NCBI GenBank assembly: GCA_033182465.1
Contig: CP137328.1
Location: 682,001-746,000 of the forward strand
DNA from: Sanghuangporus weigelae
Lineage: Eukaryota > Basidiomycota > Agaricomycetes > Hymenochaetales > Hymenochaetaceae
Direction of reading: 5' to 3'
Length of the DNA stretch: 64,000 bases
The position numbers were made by a program, and so were the translations under genes. How positions within the stretch are numbered: the first letter of the stretch is position 1; every line of letters starts with the position of its first letter. Positions 34,283-45,837 of the stretch are shown here, piece by piece. The notes below the pieces were generated by a model. The model was not told where the DNA came from. It made no database searches and was given only the letters and a program-made list of their open reading frames with translations.

Positions 34283-35540
34283 ACCACATATTTCGCTCGA
34301 CAGTCCCCTAATCTCAGCCTCAGCAATCCTCCACATGCCAAGGAAAAGGTGGCGTGTTATGGTTATGGTTATGGAAGTGATCCATCATATGCATCCGTAC
34401 AGTTCCATCTTTCTCAACCACCAGTGCTAGCAGTACATTGAGACTTAATTACATTGACTACGCCTTTCAAGGTCGTACAAGTGTTTCTCAAAATGCAGTG
34501 AAATGCAGTGACCGATATTCACAGCCAGCGGCATTGTGGCCAATGACTCTTCGAATCACTTCACACTAGCGTTCAGTCCGCAGTTTCAGCGCTCATTCTG
34601 AATTTCTGAAAGGGGATATCGGGCGAGAACAACGAACAACAGGTGGCAGACAACACACAGCAAAAGAACTTCAGAAGTCAAGAGTAACAACGCGCCGTTA
34701 CCTCCCTGCAACCCTCATCTCATCTCGTCGTCCCCTGACTTGTAAGGGTCAGGCTTCTGAAACGTGTTACTCCCGGAGGTAATACCCGGAAGAAGCCTCA
34801 TACCGAGAAGACACTGGTACCACGACTCCAGTGCTAGTGGGCGCAGCGCGACTATGGGAAACCCATCAAAACCAGAAACTCTCATGCTAATTTAGTGGGT
34901 AGCACGAGCATCGGACGAAAGGGAAGGATGTAAGGTGGTCATTGGGTATGAAGTCAAGTTTCGTCAAAGCTTAGAACACATTCAGAAGAGGATATTATTA
35001 TGCTGAATGTGATACGCAGTCTTCGTTGCAGAGCCATAAATGCATATATGTGGGAGCCAAGTGCGCATCCCCAAACCCGCAGATCGATAGGGAGATGTAA
35101 GCATGCGCCTGTCACCTGGATGTGCGTACACAAGTTCCCGGTCCATAATCCACCCAAACAAAGGGGAATGGATATATGAAGAACCGGGAACATGATCAAT
35201 GTACAATGAAAGGACTCGGGGGATTAAGCCTCATTTCAACAATATGAAAGAAAGAAACACAAACCAGTCGAACTTAATTAGTCTCGAGCGAATTCCGCGA
35301 GTCAAACTGCAGGCCAGCGCTGGTGCACTTCATTCTGAGCACATTAAGCACCTCCCCACACCACGTTGTCGGCTACGCATGTACTCCTTCCCGAACGAAT
35401 TCGTCGCGGAAAGAATATTTATATTAATGACCATGCAGATGAACTGTCAAAACGAGCGGAGTTTCATTCATGCATCTGAGTAAAAGTTAATTCTGTGTAC
35501 GAACCGGCAAGTTTCCCAAGTAATGAGACGCCAGTAAGTT
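34283..35540. repeat. Segmental direct duplication, copy B
   Basis: Partner of copy A (29940-31325), lying directly downstream of the orphan gene and upstream in coordinate of the intact C45 acyltransferase. Homology with copy A resumes at about 36220 (TTTCAGTAATAAGGTCTCT block, near 31335 in A) after roughly 680 bp unique to B. A GGTTATGGTTATGG micro-repeat near 34357 is specific to this copy. Confidence 0.85.
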
Positions 35541-36259
35541 CGCATAACAACCGACATCGCACCTGTGCCTCTGTTCATATTAAGATGAACAACAAGAGTA
35601 ATGAACCAGATATCAAAGCTAAGACCAGGTTTAGCACTATTACCGATATGCCATCCAGAATTCATGAATATGAGTATGAAATGCATCAGAAGAGATTCGA
35701 GGTCTGTCCATTGAGAGACGAAATGGAACAGAATCAATCTGATAGCGTGATCTCATCAATTCAACCTTCATCGGTCCTCGGCAGTGCAGAACTTTTACAC
35801 ATCACATATAGATGCCGTTTTTACGTGCACAGGGACTCGAGTAAGGAGAAGACAAGGCGTCGCAGATTTTAAAGACAAATGAAGGGGAAGCTTCATAGAA
35901 ACCAATAACTACTTCACCCGGGACAACTACTGGATCCCAGGACAGGCAGTGGTATTTCTTTCTATTCTATAACTATAAAGTGATCTCCTTGATCTGTAGG
36001 TATGACCGTCTCATGCAGATGCGCCCAATACTCAATCGCATACGCCATATGGATTTCACAACAAGCACATTAATTGTTGCTGGACAATGACCGGGAGATA
36101 TATATGTACATCCCCATTCCCATATAGGGAATTTGCTATAGGTGTACAGTAGAACGTGCAGCAACATAGATAGATTCTTGCAAGCCATAAGCTTGGATCT
36201 CGTCGTCACCATCAACCATCTCAGAAACAAATTTCAGTAATAAGGTCTCTCCAACATAA
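35541..36259. other. Unique sequence within duplication copy B
   Basis: About 700 bp not matched in copy A except for the last 40 bp. A plus-strand frame at 35495-35872 crosses the repeat border and has no recognisable protein character, so no gene is called. Confidence 0.4.
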
Positions 36260-37606
36260 CTATTTAGACTCATACTTCCAAGGCATCTTATAAACAGGAC
36301 TCCTATTCTCCGGATCAGGCCTTCCAAAAAGCACTTCTGCACTCGGCTCCTCGCCGGGGACGAATTGCATAATGATATTAAACAGCGTGCCCACCGATCT
36401 TCCGTTTGTCTCGTTCGCCGGTCTGTAACAGCATATCGCTTGTGGTGCACCTTGTTTATCTGAGAAGATCCGTTCTCGAAGAAGCTGGGGTGTGACGTTT
36501 GGATTCTTTGTGGAAGAGTTTGGTGAGGATACTGAATCCTTTCGGATGAGAGCGATGAGCTCTTGAATACGAGAGAGACGAGATTCGGAACTGATGTTCC
36601 ACGGAATTTCCTCGACGTATCGATTCTCGATGAAATGATTCGTATGAACGACGATACCATTTTCATCAGGCTTGAGATAGACGTTCCCAAGCGGGGAGAC
36701 TTCCAATGCACGGCCACCAGACGTAGCATCTGCAATCAGTATGTGTTGCGAAGATGCAGGTCCGCCTAGACGTTCAATTTCGGATATCGCGTGCTCTACT
36801 GAAGTGCTTTCCAAAGCAATTCGGAGAAGGAGGTGAATTGGCAGGAGGGAAGTTGACATTGAACGTGCACGGATTGCATTGAGACATACTCCGACGGAGG
36901 AGCTGTTGAATCCGATTTTACCCACAATTCCCGGCTAGGCGCACGAGAAAAAAAGGGTAAGTATGATATTTATTTATTTTAAGGAGAATAATACAAAGCA
37001 GACGAGAAGCCTCACCTCCATAACAATCCATATTTTTGATTTCCCGGGCTTATCAATTGATGCCATGACAAGATTCTTCCCAACTTCCTCTGTCCAATCC
37101 CAATTCTGCGCAAGTATTTGTCTCGTCTTCCCACCCTCATCTTCTTCTTCAAGCGTCCATGCGAGACTCGTGCACCCATCATCAAGCGTCCCAAGTGCAA
37201 TCTCACTCCTCGCGTTCAGCGCAACGATCTCAATCATCGGGACGTCCGCTCCTTTCGCTATCCCTTGAATCTCGGAGTATAAGTCCGGTGCAAGCTGTTG
37301 AATAGTCGGCTCGAACTTCTCGGCATATTCAAGGACTTTGGGCCATGTCAGTCCGGAAAGGGCTTTGAAAATCTTGCGATAGATCGATAGTTGACTCTGT
37401 ATCTGAGTACGTAGCAATGTTCCATGTTGGAGTCCGATCTGTTTCAAAGAAGAGCGAAAGATAACGGGACGAGATAAGAAATATTGCTATGCCTTGCAAA
37501 GACTTGTAATTGCTGTACTGACGTCAGTTGGTGATCCATGTAGATCAACTCGAGGAATCGAGTCTGTCGTGTTTGACGTTCCGTAGGATATGCCCCCGTC
37601 TTGCAT
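36260..37606 (-). CDS. C45-family acyltransferase (aminopenicillanate acyltransferase-like)
   Basis: N-terminal-nucleophile hydrolase/acyltransferase of the penicillin N-acyltransferase (peptidase C45) family. Exons 37606-37523, 37438-37016 and 36934-36260 give 393 aa. Family blocks: PRVDLHGSPTD then IGLQHGTLL; GADVPMIEIVALNARSEI; LDDGCTSLAW, where autocleavage at Gly-Cys would expose Cys as the nucleophile; LAQNWDW; PGIVGKIGFNSSSVGVCLNA; and ADATSGGRALEVSP. No signal peptide and no obvious C-terminal peroxisomal SKL (ends KYESK). Such genes are common in fungi that make no penicillin, so the natural acyl substrate is unknown. No NRPS or IPNS gene is nearby. A truncated duplicate lies 4.5 kb away. 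Confidence 0.92.
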
Positions 37607-37904
37607 CGTGGTGTTAGAAAGCCAAGTCCAGTTAGTTTAGAGTGTTCTCAGACTCCAGTGACCTTATGATATACTTAGCGTTACCACGTGGTATCGAATT
37701 CGAGGTTATTCAGTTATCTAGCCAATAGCCTATATGATTCGTTGAGGAATCGAATGTTCTTTTTATACTTCAATACCGGAAGGATGCAAAACGTGATTAG
37801 AAAAGTCTGATATTTTGCTCGGTCCGAAGAGGTGTGGTATGAATTATCCACTCTGTACGCTTGGATCTCGCAAGTAGACGGGAACTGTAGTCTCGAAAAT
37901 TGCT

Positions 37905-39097
37905 CTACTTTGAAGGACGTTTGGAGTTCTTGTTTTGTAATAGTAAGTCTAATGCATTTTGGAGCTCTCGGGCATATTTCTCGCCGTTCTATATCATGAG
38001 TGTTTGTCAAATATCACAGAAGCAGATGCAAAGCACTCACACGTAATAAAGGCTTGAGCATTGGTGCGTCTATCTCTCCGGGGCCGAGTAATCGCATCCC
38101 GTGCAACAGACTGCGGGAATCTTGAAATGAGAAAAGGAGGACAAGCCGGAGTGATGTCGCGGTTTCTTCTATCGGAGTTGCATCGAGGTAGTGTATCGGA
38201 GGAACCTGGACAGATTCTCCGTAAGCTGGACTCCAAGTCGCCCAAGGAAAACGCACCAAGTTTAAGGTGACGCAGACAGGCCAAGATCCAGCACATGTCA
38301 GTGGCTCTCCTTCGTCCCAATAATCCTCGAGCTCAAAATCCGTCGCCTTTCTAATCGACCGTGTATCAAGCCCGCTTGTCTTTCCTTCCTCCTCCATATT
38401 CACATCATCCACAGCCATTCGATCAATAGTAGATGCATCTTCTTTCCGGGCTCTGTATTCCACCGACTGAGTCCGAGGAACACGTGTGTCGCGCAAAACT
38501 GCGGCTGCTGCAAGGAATAGGGCATCAAGGATATTGCCAGCATCAGATAATGCGAGGAGGTCAAGATGCAATAACCAGGACTTTTTTCCCGATAGAATAG
38601 ACAGATTCTTAGGATGTAAAGATGTATGGCAGAGAGCTTCTTGTACGGTTGTTGTCAGATCATATTGCAGGTCGTCAAGTGCGTTGGTGTTGAGATGTGG
38701 ATATGCTGAAGGCGAACTGGTTAAGGACGCGAGGAGATTGAACGCAAATAAAATAAATTTTCCAGTAGCCTACGCGTAAAACAAACAAGACGAACCAAGA
38801 AACGCTACACACCATCCGACCTCCCTCTACGCCATTTCCATTAGGAATATCTTCCACTTCTAACTTCGCAGCGGCCAGCACCTCCGTCCCTACTGAACCA
38901 ACTCCGACGCCGACGAGGCTCGCAGCTCCGCCAATGCAAACGCGTGCACTGCCATTTGCAAGAGGTACTACTTGCGTTTCGAGGGCTATTGGCCGGAAGT
39001 CATCAAGAGCTCGTCCGTCAGCTCGAACAGGTGTATCGGCAAGCAATGAAGCTTGGATGTAAGTTTGTTCGGATTTTGAGGAGGAAGCCATGGTCAT
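37905..39097 (-). CDS. RRP42: Exosome complex subunit RRP42
   Basis: RNase PH-like ring subunit of the RNA exosome, nuclear and cytoplasmic RNA 3' processing and decay. Exons 39097-38813, 38769-38041 and 37988-37905 give 365 aa. Landmarks: TPVRADGRALDDFRPI and VPLANGSARV near the N-terminus; SAYPHLNTNALDDLQYDL; SGKKSWLLHLDLLALSDAGN; and the final helix GEKYARELQNALDLLLQ. Eukaryotic Rrp42 lacks catalytic residues and is structural. An insert of about 50 acidic residues (DDVNMEEEGK to DYWDEGEP) interrupts the RNase PH fold. An in-frame ATG at 39091 is an alternative start. Divergent from the prolidase gene with 80 bp between start codons. Confidence 0.93.
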
Positions 39098-39177
39098 GGT
39101 TGAATTGAAAGAAGGAATTGATCGACACTGGTCAGATCACCACAATTTTCTTCTGACTCTCACCACCATCATCAACC
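39098..39177. promoter_or_regulatory. 80-bp shared divergent promoter, RRP42 / prolidase
   Basis: The two start codons face away from each other across only 80 bp. The segment is pyrimidine-rich on the plus strand near the prolidase ATG (CTTCTGACTCTCACCACC) and contains no clear TATA box. It must hold both 5' UTRs and core promoters. Confidence 0.75.
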
Positions 39178-41289
39178 ATGGTCCATCCAGGTAAATAATT
39201 CAAGTCATTCTTATGGAACTTGCTAACAGTGTACTTACTAGCTCGTGTACATGTCTCGAAAACGTTCGAAAAGCTGATTGAGCTGTTACCTGAAACTGAA
39301 CGGGCCAAGGTTCATAGCATTCATTCAGTTCACTGTGCCTCACTAAAGCCTAGATATGCGAATGACTGCAGCCTCAAATCGCTCTTCTTGCAGGAGCAGC
39401 GACACCTTACAGAAATGATACAGATCGTGAAATGCCGTTCCGCCAGGTGAGCTCTCGATAGTCGTGTACCTCTACCTGCTATTCCATCGTAGTTTAGCAC
39501 GATGTTATACGCTACGCTATCCCTGGGCCCTCTTAAATTCTCTGTTGGTGGATTAACGAACTCTTTTCATTTAGGAATCGAATTTCTGCTATCTCTCAGG
39601 ATGTCACATTCCGTGAGCCGTATCTCGAAACACAGCAATTGCATAGAACCTGAAGTCGTTCTAGAGGATCGTATCTCCTCTTGGTTTTTCAGCACAGGAC
39701 GTCCCTATCATCGGCCCCGGCTATCGAGCTCTTCATACCTGAAGCGGAGCCCGCTGATTTGATGTGGAGCGTTCCGCCACCATCGCTTGACGAAGCCTCA
39801 AAGTCATACGAAACGACTCGCCTCGCCTATGTTTCCACACTCACCGATGTTCTTCTCACGTACCAAGAAGCTTATCCAGATGCCATCTTCCATACGCTCC
39901 CCACAGACTCCCCATTATTCCCAGAGATAAAAGCAGTCTTCGTGCAGATGCAGCTGTCTCGAACAGACGCATATTTACTGGCTGCTCTACATCGGGCGCG
40001 TCTCATCAAGACAGACTACGAAATAACGCAGATACGCAAAGCGAATGGGATCAGTTCGCAGGCTCATGAAGTTGTTATGCGTACTCTTGGGCGTGCTGTG
40101 AGGGGACTGATCAAGCGCGAGCCGGGAGCTGCAATAGAACGACCGCTTCTTCCTGGCGAATGGCTCATCGAGAAGGAAGCTGAGGCCGAAGCAATTTTCG
40201 TTGCATCTTGTCGGCGTGAAGGGTGAGTCATGTCAATCTCGAAATAAGAGCAAGCACATTATATTGCCTCAGTTCTGAACATCAGGCATACTTGCCTATA
40301 GTAGCTGCTTCGACTCGCGCCGCTACCCTACACTACTGTTGTAACGACAAAGAATTTGCCTGGGGTCCGGTCCACCCTCATGATCGTCATAACAATGGAA
40401 CCCTTGTAAACGGCCAAGCAAAAGACATCCTGCCTCAAGTACTCCTAATTGATGCGGGGTGTGAATGGAAGTGTTATGCGAGTGATAGTAGGTTGCATTC
40501 CTAGGTGCTTACAACTGTTCCTGATATTCGTCCAGTCACGAGGACAATGCCAGTTGGAAACGGAGGCAAGTTCACACCGGAGGCGCGTGCCATCTACGAA
40601 CTTGTCCTTGAAATGCAGAAGGTGAGGCTTCATCTGACCAGAGCTCAGAGAAACGGTAACTTCTGCTTGTACGCAGACGTCTCTAGAGATCATCAAACCA
40701 GGTCTACACTGGGACGCCGTACAACTCCTTTGTCATCGCGTCCTCGTTCGCGGGTTCCAGAAACTCGGCATCTTCCTCTCTCCTGACTCTCCCAACTCGG
40801 GGTCATGGAACTCAGAGGAGGCAATCCTCGCCTCCGGCGTTAGCGCTGCTTTCTTCCCGCACGGTGTCGGCCACAGTCTCGGATTGGACGTACATGACGT
40901 TCCGAGTGCTAGCAAGCCCGGTGTGAACAACACGATTGGTAAAGGGACTGACCTCGGTGCTCCGGAGTTTTACACGTATTTGAGGTTGCGGCTTCCTCTG
41001 GAGGAGAATATGGTTGTCGTGAGTCTTACTGAGTTCTTCTTTCCTATTTGAACTCTGAAGCATCTTTCTCCGAAAGACCGTGGAACCAGGTATATACTTC
41101 CACCCACACTTACTTGCTCCCGTGCGTTCTTCGCGGCACATCGATCACGCTGTATTAGCTCGTTACGAGGCCGTCGGCGGAGTCCGCATCGAGGATGTCG
41201 TCCTCATCACTGCAGACGGTCACGAAAATCTGACTACTGTGGGCAAGGAAACTAGCTGGCTCGAGCGCGTCTGTTCCGGGGAATTATAA
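39178..41289 (+). CDS. Xaa-Pro dipeptidase/aminopeptidase, M24B family
   Basis: Cytosolic metallopeptidase cleaving X-Pro bonds (prolidase type). Exons 39178-39190, 39242-39334, 39400-39446, 39575-39612, 39698-40222, 40273-40487, 40536-40621, 40677-41018 and 41077-41289 give 523 aa; the 39334/39400 junction is the least certain. N-terminal domain: TPYRNDTDREMPFRQ, then ESNFCYLSG. The pita-bread domain shows all five metal ligands: Asp in LLIDAGCEW, Asp in YASDITRTMPVG, His in FFPHGVGHSLG, Glu in TVEPGIYF and Glu in GGVRIEDVV. The RPLLPGEWLIEKEAEAEA segment is typical of fungal family members. Probably housekeeping peptide turnover. Confidence 0.93.
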
Positions 41290-41588
41290 GCAACTTGATG
41301 ATGAGGAAATTGTAATTTGTAAATACTAGTACGACACATATGCACACGATCGATGGAAGGAAATTCTTCGTCACAGAAATCTACGGTGGTTGTAGCTTTG
41401 ATCATAAGTCGACTGTATTGTTAGTAGTGACATGAAACGAGATGAATTTTGTTTACTCCAGTGGCCGATCGGTGGGCTGGATTCGTAAATCCTGTTGAGG
41501 AGGAAGAGATCGATGAACGCCGATCGCGATCGTCGCCCGTACGGAACCTTCGGGTGGACCATCTCTTCCTTCACCAAAGCCAAAGCCT

Positions 41589-43202
41589 ATGCGTGTCTCC
41601 GTTCCAACCATCCCCAAAGCACTCTTTACTCCCGCTTCACTACCTACTCTATCCCATTCAGCTGCAGTCGAGCGCATAGCAGAATTCCTCGCACCCGGAA
41701 ATGTCACTCTGTTGAGCGGAGCTGGTGTGAGCGTTGACTCAGGCATCCGCGCGTATAGAGGGAAGGATGGGAGGTATATGAACCCGAACTACAAGTACGT
41801 GTGCTGTATCGTGATGTGGCTTAGAATTGTGGCTCATTGAGCGTTAGACCTATCTTTGTTAGTGCCCTTCATTTCCGTCCGATGTACAGATTTATATGTG
41901 CATTTGCTCCTAAATTTAGTACCACGAGCTTGTCGACGAGACGCCCAAAGGTCATGCTTTTAGGCAACGATACTGGTGAGTCGTCAGAACAGGAATTGTA
42001 CTGCGAACTCTGAAATCTCCTACTCACTAGGTTACGTTCTTATCTCGGTTACCCGCCCGTACGAGACGCTCTTCCAAATACAACACATTATGCTATCGCA
42101 GCCCTCCAATACACTTCGCACGTCAGACGAATTGTGACACAAAACGTTGATGGATTGCACAATAAAGCCATTTCTTCATTCTGGTCGCCTTTCTTAACTT
42201 CTTCACGAATGTTGGAGTTGCACGGGACCTTACATGTTAGTCTACCTACTTGCCTCAGTCTGCCACTCGGAACGTGTTCAAGCTGATGCAGGCAAATCAT
42301 CGACAAAGAAAGTCAGCTGCAAACATGGGCATGTTGTAGATCGTAATTTGTTTCAAGAATGGCTAGCGAACGCAAACCCTCGCTGGGCGCAGTTCGTGGA
42401 AGACTTGGAGCGAAGTGGGCAGAAGCTTAGAACAAACCCTGACGGAGATGTGAGCCGCATCTTGTTTATTCAACCAGGCTTTTGACTTACAGTATGTATT
42501 TTAGGTCGAAATTCCAGGAGCATCCTATGAAGACTTCATCGTGCCGGACTGCCCTGCGTGTATCCAAGAGAATAGGAGAGTGGACATGGTTCGTACATGT
42601 ACACTCTTAAGTCGAGCGATCTTTCAATGTATTCTTACGCCATTACATAGCACAAGCCGCATCTTATCTTCTTCGGTGAATCGATACCAAAAGAAGTGAA
42701 GGATGAATCGTGAGCAACAAGTCACATTCAATTTCATGACATCTTCACTGACGGCTATGACAGCTTTCGAGCCATAGAAAAAGCGGACCGATTGTTCATT
42801 GTTGGAACAACACTAGCGACGTTTTCTGCGTTCAGGTAAGATTAAGACGCACTTGTTGGACTATCAAGCAATTTCAAAGATTGACACTGCGTTGAAGATT
42901 GTTAAAACATGCTATCACTCTCGGAAAACCGGTGCTAATGCTCAATCTGGGACCGACCCGCGCTGATACTCTGACTCCAGCTATTGAGAAGATCGAGCTA
43001 CCAACAGGCGCTGTTTTGCGAGATGTCGTCCGGGCACTAAGGTACGCAACTCATCTTTTCGTCATTCGTGTCTTAGCTGATTACTCTTTCCAGTGGAACG
43101 AGAGCGGTCGAAGATCCTATTCTTGCTAGACTTCTTTCAAGCGGAATCGTGAAACCTCCACCAGAAGGTGACGACGACAGAGCGCCAAGAGTTGCGGGTT
43201 GA
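41589..43202 (+). CDS. Class II (SIRT4-like) NAD-dependent sirtuin
   Basis: NAD-dependent protein lysine deacylase/ADP-ribosyltransferase. Ten exons (41589-41794, 41848-41857, 41920-41975, 42031-42235, 42309-42449, 42505-42588, 42651-42709, 42764-42835, 42898-43041, 43094-43202) give 361 aa. NAD site: LLSGAGVSVDSGIRAYRG; catalytic His in ELHGTLH; TQNVDGLH; IFFGESIP; FIVGTTLATFSA. The zinc module reads VSCKHGH and VPDCPACI: only three Cys, with CKHGH where a CxxC is usual. Exon 2 is a 10-nt microexon needed for KPIFYHELV. The N-terminus (RVSVPTIPKALFTPAS) is basic and hydroxylated, compatible with mitochondrial import, as is known for SIRT4. Convergent with the HAD gene, 98 bp apart. Confidence 0.93.
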
Positions 43203-43300
43203 TAATCCGTGCTTCTCTATTCTATCATTTCTATTTTATACAGATTCTCTAGAGTCATTTATACATGCAGCTAGAAATGTAACACTCTACATTCATCCAC

Positions 43301-44266
43301 TCAGGCTGTTTTCACCAGGTCGTCTACAAAGGACGCGAAGGAGTCTTGGATTTCGTTTGGAGGTGTCTGGTTTTCTCTTTCTTCATCCCCATCTCTATAC
43401 TTGCCTGTTTTCACTGTATCGATAGATTAGCTTTCATAATAACATGATCACATAGGAGCGGAGAAAAAATAACGCACCCAGCACTCGCCATAGGCCGAGC
43501 TCAACAGCAGCACCACCCAGGTCGGCTTCAATGTCGTCACCTATGATAGCTATCTCGTCGTACTTCAATTTCGGAATACTAGCGATGACGCGCTCGAAGA
43601 ACTCTCTGCTCGGTTTGCCTATCACTTCTGCACTCAGGCCTCCGCCGACCGCATATTCGAGAGCGGTGACGAACGGTCCTGGTCCAAGAGATAATTCTCC
43701 GTCGGGAGTTGCTATATATTTAGCTCTATGAGTGGTGATCAGAGGCGGCCTGTTTGAGGTAGGAGAATCCTGTTTGGAGGACAAGATACGAAAGGCCTTG
43801 GTGAGGGTGTCGTAATTGAAATGGCTTGGGGAAAGGCCGATAACAACAGAGTCGTGCTCCATTTGGAGGCTCGACGTGCATGCATAGCTGAACTCTGGGA
43901 ATTCCTCCATCGCAGATTCTGAGAGGAGGAACAGAGGCCTATCGATTACAAGTAGATCAACGGCTATCCCAACCGCGATTGGGGAAAGATGTTTGCTGAC
44001 TTGCGGAGGTACTTCATCTTGACGACATCCTTTAGAGCCCCAAGACTAGTCCACAGCTCCCCGTCGTTTACTTCAAACCCCATTTTCATCAGCTTTGCGC
44101 GTAGCGATGCGGTACTTTCTTTGCTAGTATTGCTGCAGAACCTGACAGGAATTCCAGCCTGACGAATGCGTTTGAGTGCATCAGCAGCGCCAGGAACAGC
44201 GTTGCTTCCAATATGTAATGTTCCAGATAAATCAACGAGCAGTGCACGAATCGCTGGTCGGGACAT
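43301..44266 (-). CDS. HAD-superfamily phosphatase, HDHD2/LHPP-like
   Basis: Haloacid-dehalogenase phosphatase. Exons 44266-44001, 43938-43478 and 43404-43301 give 276 aa. Motif I is LLVDLSGTLHIG (DxSGT, as in HDHD2 and LHPP), motif II FCSNTSKES, Lys of motif III around VIGKPSREFF, and motif IV IIGDDIEADLGGA. Splicing restores the conserved end GLWRVLGKYRDGDEE. Human LHPP acts on phosphohistidine or pyrophosphate; the fungal substrate is unknown. Ser replaces the second motif-I Asp, which is normal for this subgroup. Confidence 0.92.
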
Positions 44267-45010
44267 AATGGTGAGAACGAGGAAATATAGCTGCTACGTA
44301 GTAAGTGATAATGAGACCATGATCATACGTGAAGGCCAAATAAAGCCAAACATTCCAGTCGCGTCGGTCACGCGCATCGCACCGTGCCTACACTCTTGTC
44401 TTTAACCTGCACTGCTCGGGCTCGTCTCATTCATTGTTCAATCAATAAACGCAAACGCGCGCAACGAGGACATTGATTTGCATCCCTTGGTCTCCTGAAG
44501 TCTCTTGGTTTGGGCTTATGACGAATCTGGCTTCGCCATTGCACGAAGATCCATTCAAACATATTCTCATGTTTCACGAAAACGGGTTTCAATGGCCATC
44601 GGTCAATCCGCCCGTAACTGAGTTCACTGGATTCCGCAGTCAAGCTATAGCTGCGAGCGCTGCAAAGCTTCAGTCTATATTGCTTACTCAGTGATTCGCC
44701 GTGGGCAAAGACGACGATTCTGGTGGGGCTCGGCAAGAATCAAGTGTTTGACGAGCATTGATTTACAACGTCAGTACAAATCATGTCTCCATGTTTTAAT
44801 GGTTTTTCAAAATTATCTTCCCGCATCATATGTTCGTGAGAGGAGGATCGGCTCGTGATCAGTTTCAAAGGCCTCGCTTCGCCGAATGATATGTCATAGA
44901 ATCCTGGACGAATTGCAAATCTGACTTGCGATGAACGCTCTAATCTGATCACAGCTCTTATTCTCGCACGTCGGACGCATCGCGACTTTAATTACGAGAT
45001 TTGAAAATGT
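44267..45010. other. Intergenic, upstream region of secreted gene 1
   Basis: The part from about 44750 resembles 46900-47190 upstream of secreted gene 2 (shared TTGACGAGCA-x-TGATTTA and CGAAT/GATATGTC blocks). No coding frame supported. Confidence 0.5.
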
Positions 45011-45016
45011 TATAAG
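45011..45016 (+). promoter_or_regulatory. TATA-like element, secreted gene 1
   Basis: TATAAG inside the block AAAATGTTATAA, 105 bp before the ATG. The paralogue has the same block at the same distance. Confidence 0.6.
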
Positions 45017-45115
45017 AACGGGTTTGAGCTGAGCTTAGATTCTTCAACCAGCTCCTCAAAGTTTTGCCTTTCGCTCGTTTCAACAGTTTCATCACCCCCG
45101 ATCACGCTAAACAAT

Positions 45116-45837
45116 ATGTTCTCTGCAAAACTCGTCGTTTTGGCTGCTGTCTCCTCGGCCTTTGCGATTCCGGTATGACACTTTACAGTGTTATCGAAGT
45201 CATTTGCTGAATTTATTCCTAGGCGCCCCAGTTTACCGCGACTTCGAGCATTGCTGTTCTCAGCTCTACAAGCATTGTTAACTCAACTGTCAATGCTACT
45301 AGTGTAGTCCCCAGCGTTGCTAGTTCCACAGCCGTTTCTTCGAGTGTCTTCACGACCGCATTCGGCAGCTCTGCAGCAAGCAGTGCTGTCACGACGACCT
45401 TCGACAGTTCTCCGGCTGTGACGAGTGCTGCTGCTACCACCTTCGATAGCTTCCCCGCTCCTTCCGGTATCACCACTATCATCGACAGCTCACCCGTCTT
45501 ATCGTCCTATCTGCCGAAATCGTTCCTTATCCCGTCTTTCGGTAGGCACAAGAGCATCATCACGATCACTGAAACGGTCACGGCATGCCCGTCGTTGCTT
45601 CCGACGACTATCGGGTCGATTATTACCACTTTTGCAGACGGCACTTCTGGCGTCCCGACCACAACGATCGTTGTCTCTGACCCGTCAATAACCTATGTAG
45701 GTGCTACAACTGCGATTACCACTATTCCTGTTGCTTCTTCCGTTGTTGCTTCTACTGCTTCCGTTTCGTCCGTCGGTTCTTCTTCCATCTCGAATGCGTC
45801 CAGCGCGGCGGTCGTCTCTGCGACGAGCAGCGTGTAA
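45116..45837 (+). CDS. Ser/Thr-rich secreted protein, paralogue 1
   Basis: Two exons (45116-45172 and 45223-45837) give 223 aa. Exon 1 is the signal peptide MFSAKLVVLAAVSSAFAIP, cut close to the intron. The mature part is dominated by Ser, Thr, Val and Ala, with few Cys, short repeats of TTFDSSPAVTS / TTFDSFPAPSG type and the block SIITITETVTACPS. Heavy O-mannosylation and cell-wall or extracellular location are likely. No GPI-like hydrophobic tail. Not a recognised enzyme. Structure, intron site and promoter are shared with the gene at 47292. Confidence 0.85.
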
